A stretch of 64,000 bases of DNA from Fibrobacter sp. UWEL (lineage in GTDB: Bacteria; Fibrobacterota; Fibrobacteria; Fibrobacterales; Fibrobacteraceae). The notes below the pieces were generated by a model. That model saw only the letters and a list, made by a program, of their open reading frames with translations. It was not told where the DNA came from and searched no databases. Numbering within the stretch: position 1 is the stretch's first letter; each line of letters opens with the position of its first letter. Below are positions 60,440-64,000 of the stretch, one piece after another. The position numbers and the translations under genes are program-made. The stretch lies in contig NZ_FRBE01000002.1 in the NCBI RefSeq assembly GCF_900142535.1, positions 248,001 to 312,000 on the forward strand, written 5' to 3'.

Positions 60440-61759
60440 CTAAATCGCCTCCCCGTTCACAATATAACGGGAGAAAGTAGCCAGGATACCATTTTCATCA
60501 TCGGAATAGAGCAAAGGGTCTAATAGCACCTTTTCCCAGGCAAAGTCCATCAGGCGTACCATGGCGCTATCACCGCTTTCCCCAAAAGGAATCACACGAT
60601 CCGCCAGGTAGGTGGCATAAAACTCCAGCACCGCAGCACAGAAATCAGCCACCTGCTCGGAAACCTCTTTCAATTGGGCGAAGGCCTCCTTTCGCGGAGC
60701 CCAATTATCCGAAGATATCACCATCGGAACATCCATTCCAATACGCAAGTTTCCTTCCATACATTCATAAGTAAGTCGATTGCTCCGATATCCAAAAGTT
60801 CCCCGAGTCGTATAACGGGCTACACAATCTCGATAAGCCCCCTCCACCCGGGCATAAAATTGAGGAAGAATCTCCTCAAACAATTTCTCTCGGACACGCT
60901 CAAAAGCTAAGCTCACCGCAAATCTGCCATTCTTATAATATTGACTTACGCGTCCCCCATAAGTTTGAGGAGCCGGGCCCAAAAACTTCAGGAAGTCATT
61001 GTCACAACGATACTTAAGAAGACGCTCCTTCAAGACAGTGTCATCCACCAGCAGGGCAGCAAAGCCAGCAAAATCATAAATCGAGTATTTGCGGGCAGCC
61101 ATCTCCTGAAGGAGGACATTCCTAAACTCTCTTTCATCCGCAGGCTTGACACAAGCGAAGGTGGTATCCTTATTTATATAGAGAGAATCCTTATGGAGCA
61201 GTAACCCCAAGGCAAGTTCCGTCTTCCGTCTTAAGGACTGTTCGTCGTGGAGATATTCGCGGAAGCTGATGCCGTCCCGAAACGTGTCCAGAGAGAGAGG
61301 AACCAAAGGATTCCTCATCTGGATACGAGCACGGAAACTGACGTTTATGCGGAACATGGGACGATTCTCGCCGGAAATATCCACAAAACTCGCCACTTTC
61401 CAGGAGTTGGGCTCCAGATACAATGAAGCATGCCCCACTTGGTCTACAGGGAAAACATCCCCATTCTGTAGAGGACCTAAAACCTTATCCAGAAAGAGGT
61501 CAACCAACTGAGGGTCATTGGAAAATTCCTCCGAAACACAAAAGGAAACGGAACAGTGATCCGTATAGATTTGTTCCCCCATCAGAAAGCGAACCACCTC
61601 AGAATCCTTATCCAGAGAAACGTCTTTTACAATTTTTGTAAAATCAAGATTTTCACCCAAGGCGTGGATACCCAGCCCCACCCTATAATCCGCCCGAGAG
61701 TCATAGCAGATACAGGAACCATAAACCTTGCAGACCAGCGAACAACCCTTTTTAGTCAT
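60440..61759 (-). CDS. Unrecognised 439-residue protein
   Basis: A soluble protein with no domain I recognise. Early Cys residues (GCSLVCKVYGSCICYD) could bind a metal or cluster. Later parts read like a mixed alpha/beta enzyme (YTDHCSVSFCVSEEF, SFVDISGENRPMFRINVSFRARIQM, FGYRSNRLTYECMEGNLRIGMD). I start at the ATG preceded by GGGGG and overlapping the upstream gene by 8 bases; longer in-frame starts lie inside that gene. The overlap shows it is coupled to the frameshifted small gene before it, and the two probably act together. Confidence 0.6.
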   Translation of the reverse strand: MTKKGCSLVCKVYGSCICYDSRADYRVGLGIHALGENLDFTKIVKDVSLDKDSEVVRFLMGEQIYTDHCSVSFCVSEEFSNDPQLVDLFLDKVLGPLQNGDVFPVDQVGHASLYLEPNSWKVASFVDISGENRPMFRINVSFRARIQMRNPLVPLSLDTFRDGISFREYLHDEQSLRRKTELALGLLLHKDSLYINKDTTFACVKPADEREFRNVLLQEMAARKYSIYDFAGFAALLVDDTVLKERLLKYRCDNDFLKFLGPAPQTYGGRVSQYYKNGRFAVSLAFERVREKLFEEILPQFYARVEGAYRDCVARYTTRGTFGYRSNRLTYECMEGNLRIGMDVPMVISSDNWAPRKEAFAQLKEVSEQVADFCAAVLEFYATYLADRVIPFGESGDSAMVRLMDFAWEKVLLDPLLYSDDENGILATFSRYIVNGEAI

Positions 61760-61987
61760 GTTTTCCCCCAACGGATTCTTTCTGAAGGTATTCATAAATC
61801 TCCTTGAACATGCGGGAAAGTGTCGCCACAAATTCATCATGGTAAGCAAGCTGCTTCGCCCTGTCGGTCGCACTTACAAAACTTTCATTTTCCAAGGGAT
61901 TATTCAAATCTTCAACCTATCGAAAAGTTCCTTCAGGGGGACATTGGCTTTGGCAGCGCACTCGAAAACATTGATTCCGTTTTCCAT
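61752..61987 (-). pseudogene. Small gene broken by a single-base frameshift
   Basis: The first 27 codons (MENGINVFECAAKANVPLKELF...) follow ATAGGAG seven bases upstream of the ATG and stop at a TGA at 61904. From the same point another frame continues with good coding character (NNPLENESFVSATDRAKQLAY ... FVATLSRMFKEIYEYLQKE) and ends by overlapping the next gene by 8 bases. One added base near 61911-61915 would give a single protein of about 78 residues. The break may be real or a sequencing error. The protein is not recognised. Confidence 0.6.
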
Positions 61988-62055
61988 GATTGACTCCTAT
62001 AAGTACCGATTTAGATCGGCTAGTACCAGACGCAGCTGGCAGTTTTCGTTTCGTG

Positions 62056-62085
62056 ATTTACGAGATCCGAGGATCCCTCGTAAAT
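62056..62085. promoter_or_regulatory. Inverted repeat in divergent promoter region
   Basis: ATTTACGAG, 12 bases, CTCGTAAAT. The arms are perfect. It lies between the divergent small gene and the GH116 gene and is a candidate operator for either. Apart from this, the 185-base gap shows only a short CGAT...ATCG hairpin near 62007-62018. Confidence 0.5.
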
Positions 62086-62172
62086 TGTATCGTCCTTAAA
62101 TTCGGGATTGTAAAATAAAATGCTATTATTATGTGTGAAAAATTTTTAACCCTCCATTTCATGGAAATCTAT

Positions 62173-64000
62173 ATGAGCACTAAAGAATACCTTGCCGGCG
62201 CCAAGATGGCCGGTTCCGTCCAGAAGCTGATGACCCCGGGTCTGGCTGTTGAATTCATTCAGCCCTGGTACACCCCGCTTTCTACCACTCCGTCTACCAC
62301 CGGTATCGCAGTGGGCGGCATTGGTTCTACCTTTACTGCAACTCCCGCAGGCACCACCCCCGTCATGAACGTGATGCCCGGCGTGCAGGTTCGCACCGAA
62401 AAGGCATCTGACCTTCGCTTCAACAACTTCTTCTTCCGCGAAGCAGTGATCAGCGACAAGGCACAGCTGGCCATTCACAACTTTGCAGCATTCACCACCT
62501 ATCTGGGCAAGTTCGCCATCGTCGACGCCAAGGGTGCAGCACTGTTCGGCGCCGCAGAACTGGCCGACCAGAAGAAGGCAGAATCCAAGCTGAACAAGCT
62601 TGTAGCAGACAAGGACTTCTTGAAGAACAACGCAGCCGCTTTCGAACGCTGGCACATCCAGTGGAGCGACCGCACTGCAGAACTTCTGGCTAAGAAGGGC
62701 GCAAAGGTTGCCGAAGTGAACCGCGCAGTTCTCATCGATTTCTTCGACGGCGTTGTAGGCGAAAAGATTGCTCGCCAGGGCGCATTGACCGCTGCATGGG
62801 CTGACGACAAGACTTTCCTGGGTCAGGAAGGTTACGACGCAGCAAAGATGCAGTACACCGCACTCTATCCCGTTAGCGAAACCAAGTACGAAGGCAAGGG
62901 CGTTCAGATTACCAAGACCCAGTCCAGCTACGTGACTCCGGGTGACGAACGTCTCTCCAGCCTGCCGGTAAACGCAACCGTTTTCACCTTGGAAAACACC
63001 ACCAAGGAAACCCGCGAAATGACCATCGTCCAGGTTCAGGACAGCCTCTGCGGCTACTATGCTCGCAAGGACCGTCAGGGCGTGCAGGACTCCAGCTTTG
63101 TTCTGGTTCCCATGGCCAAGAACCCCAAGGCAGTTGCTTTCAGCATGAACGCTGCCGATGGCCGCGAAATTCGCGGTATCGAATTCTACAACGAAGAACA
63201 GCAGCCCGCTTCTGACTTTAACGGCTGCATGGGCATTTCTGTTGCATGGAACAAGAAGGACAACCTGAATGTTACCGTGAAGCCCATGTTCTACCAGGAC
63301 GACGCCGCAGCTACCGTTAAGGCAGCACTCCAGAGCGGTCGCGTCAACAACACTTTCGTGAAGAACGTTTACAGCGGCCGCGAAACTATCGCAGGTGCTA
63401 TCGCTGTGACCGTAGTTCTCAAGCCCAAGCAGAAGGTTTCCTTCCAGTTCAACACTGTACTGGACTTCCCGGAAATCAAGCTTGTGAAGCTCACCAGCCA
63501 GAAGAAGTACACCGCCTTCTACCCCGAAGCATACGGCCGCGTTGGCGCCATGCTGGACGAAGCTCTGGCAGCAGACAAGACTTTCGACGCACGCCTCAAG
63601 GCATTCGAAGCTCTGGTCCCCAAGGCTAAGGTTGCAAAGATCTATAAGGAAGCAAAGAAGCAGGTCGAATTCAAGAGCCTGGCCATCAACACTTTGAGCT
63701 TCCTCGCCGAAGCAACCGTCTGGGACAAGGAAGACCGCTTCCTGGTTCGCGAATGCGCTGACTATCCCTTCTTTAACTCTCTAGACGTTTACTTCTACGG
63801 CAGCTTCAGCCTGCTGGCTCTGATGCCGCGCCTGGATGGCGTTGTGATGAAGCGTTTCGGTGATGCAATCCTTGCTATTAACGAAAACCGCCGTCGTCAT
63901 CACGAATACGTGAACCTGCCCTTTGCAGATCTTCCGGATCCTAAGCTGGAAGGCCCCCGCGCTGTTCGTGGCGCTGTAATCCATGACCTGGGTAGCCCCT
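62173..64000 (+). CDS. GH116-like beta-glycosidase (partial, runs off the window)
   Basis: At least 609 residues with no stop before the window ends. The N-domain contains TGIAVGGIGSTFTATPAGTTP and LRFNNFFFREA, like the beta-sandwich of the glucosylceramidase/GH116 family. The (alpha/alpha)6 part begins with LVRECADYPFFNSLDVYFYGSFSLLALMP, where the Glu corresponds to the family nucleophile region, and the last visible motif is GAVIHDLGSP. No signal peptide is seen, so it probably acts in the cytoplasm on imported beta-glucosides or similar. I start at the ATG preceded by GGAAA; another ATG 12 bases upstream is in frame. The acid/base residue lies beyond the window. Confidence 0.8.
   Translation, partial: MSTKEYLAGAKMAGSVQKLMTPGLAVEFIQPWYTPLSTTPSTTGIAVGGIGSTFTATPAGTTPVMNVMPGVQVRTEKASDLRFNNFFFREAVISDKAQLAIHNFAAFTTYLGKFAIVDAKGAALFGAAELADQKKAESKLNKLVADKDFLKNNAAAFERWHIQWSDRTAELLAKKGAKVAEVNRAVLIDFFDGVVGEKIARQGALTAAWADDKTFLGQEGYDAAKMQYTALYPVSETKYEGKGVQITKTQSSYVTPGDERLSSLPVNATVFTLENTTKETREMTIVQVQDSLCGYYARKDRQGVQDSSFVLVPMAKNPKAVAFSMNAADGREIRGIEFYNEEQQPASDFNGCMGISVAWNKKDNLNVTVKPMFYQDDAAATVKAALQSGRVNNTFVKNVYSGRETIAGAIAVTVVLKPKQKVSFQFNTVLDFPEIKLVKLTSQKKYTAFYPEAYGRVGAMLDEALAADKTFDARLKAFEALVPKAKVAKIYKEAKKQVEFKSLAINTLSFLAEATVWDKEDRFLVRECADYPFFNSLDVYFYGSFSLLALMPRLDGVVMKRFGDAILAINENRRRHHEYVNLPFADLPDPKLEGPRAVRGAVIHDLGSP

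Overview
The window looks like chromosome from a Fibrobacter-type bacterium (phylum Fibrobacterota), an anaerobic plant-fibre degrader. This rests on two TIGR02147-family regulators (a family expanded in Fibrobacter), many outer-membrane lipoproteins, modular pectinolytic enzymes with C-terminal modules resembling type IX sorting domains, and lysine synthesis by the LL-diaminopimelate aminotransferase (DapL) route. Coding density is high. I saw no rRNA, tRNA, CRISPR array, transposase or prophage. No gene-free stretch exceeds 300 bases.

Layout. Bases 1-3.4 kb hold an envelope gene pair and a TIGR02147 regulator coupled to a lipoprotein. 3.5-7.4 kb is a lipid-type operon (34-aa membrane peptide, DUF2334 deacetylase-like protein, acyl-CoA synthetase, FabF). 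7.5-10.4 kb is pilB-thiL. 10.5-14 kb holds a degenerate receiver protein, a TIM-barrel glycosidase-like protein, an M32 carboxypeptidase broken by one extra base in a G tract, and a small membrane protein. 13.9-23.5 kb is a pectin block on the minus strand: a TIGR02147 regulator with a PL1 pectate-lyase lipoprotein, then PL11 rhamnogalacturonan lyase with two CE12 acetylesterases. Divergent from it, 23.7-32.6 kb encodes three hybrid histidine kinases with three different sensor types, one REC-GGDEF-EAL protein and one Hpt protein, a self-contained phosphorelay that should lower c-di-GMP. 32.7-45.6 kb is mixed: YihY, an outer-membrane protein, a UvrA-like ATPase carrying an in-frame dispersed repeat, a YczE-like protein, an MscS channel, a His-rich CobW GTPase, a lipoprotein/epimerase/glycosyltransferase operon, and ParC.

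46-60 kb is a nitrogen and diaminopimelate block: glutamine-dependent NadE, a NifA-like sigma-54 activator, DapL, DapF, GltD and GltB. Good sigma-54 -24/-12 promoters lie upstream of gltB and dapF. A palindrome, TTAC-N7-GTAA, occurs seven times in three intergenic regions of this block: three upstream of gltB, three upstream of dapF and one upstream of the activator. The simplest reading is a regulon in which the NifA-like protein controls glutamate synthase and the last steps to meso-diaminopimelate; I regard this as the most interesting regulatory system here. 60.4-64 kb holds an unrecognised two-gene unit whose first gene is frameshifted, and the start of a GH116 glycosidase that runs off the window.

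Two single-base frameshifts (13.36 kb and 61.91 kb) may be real or may be assembly errors. Dispersed GTCATYCYGAGCG-type repeats lie at 36.0, 54.1 and 55.6 kb.
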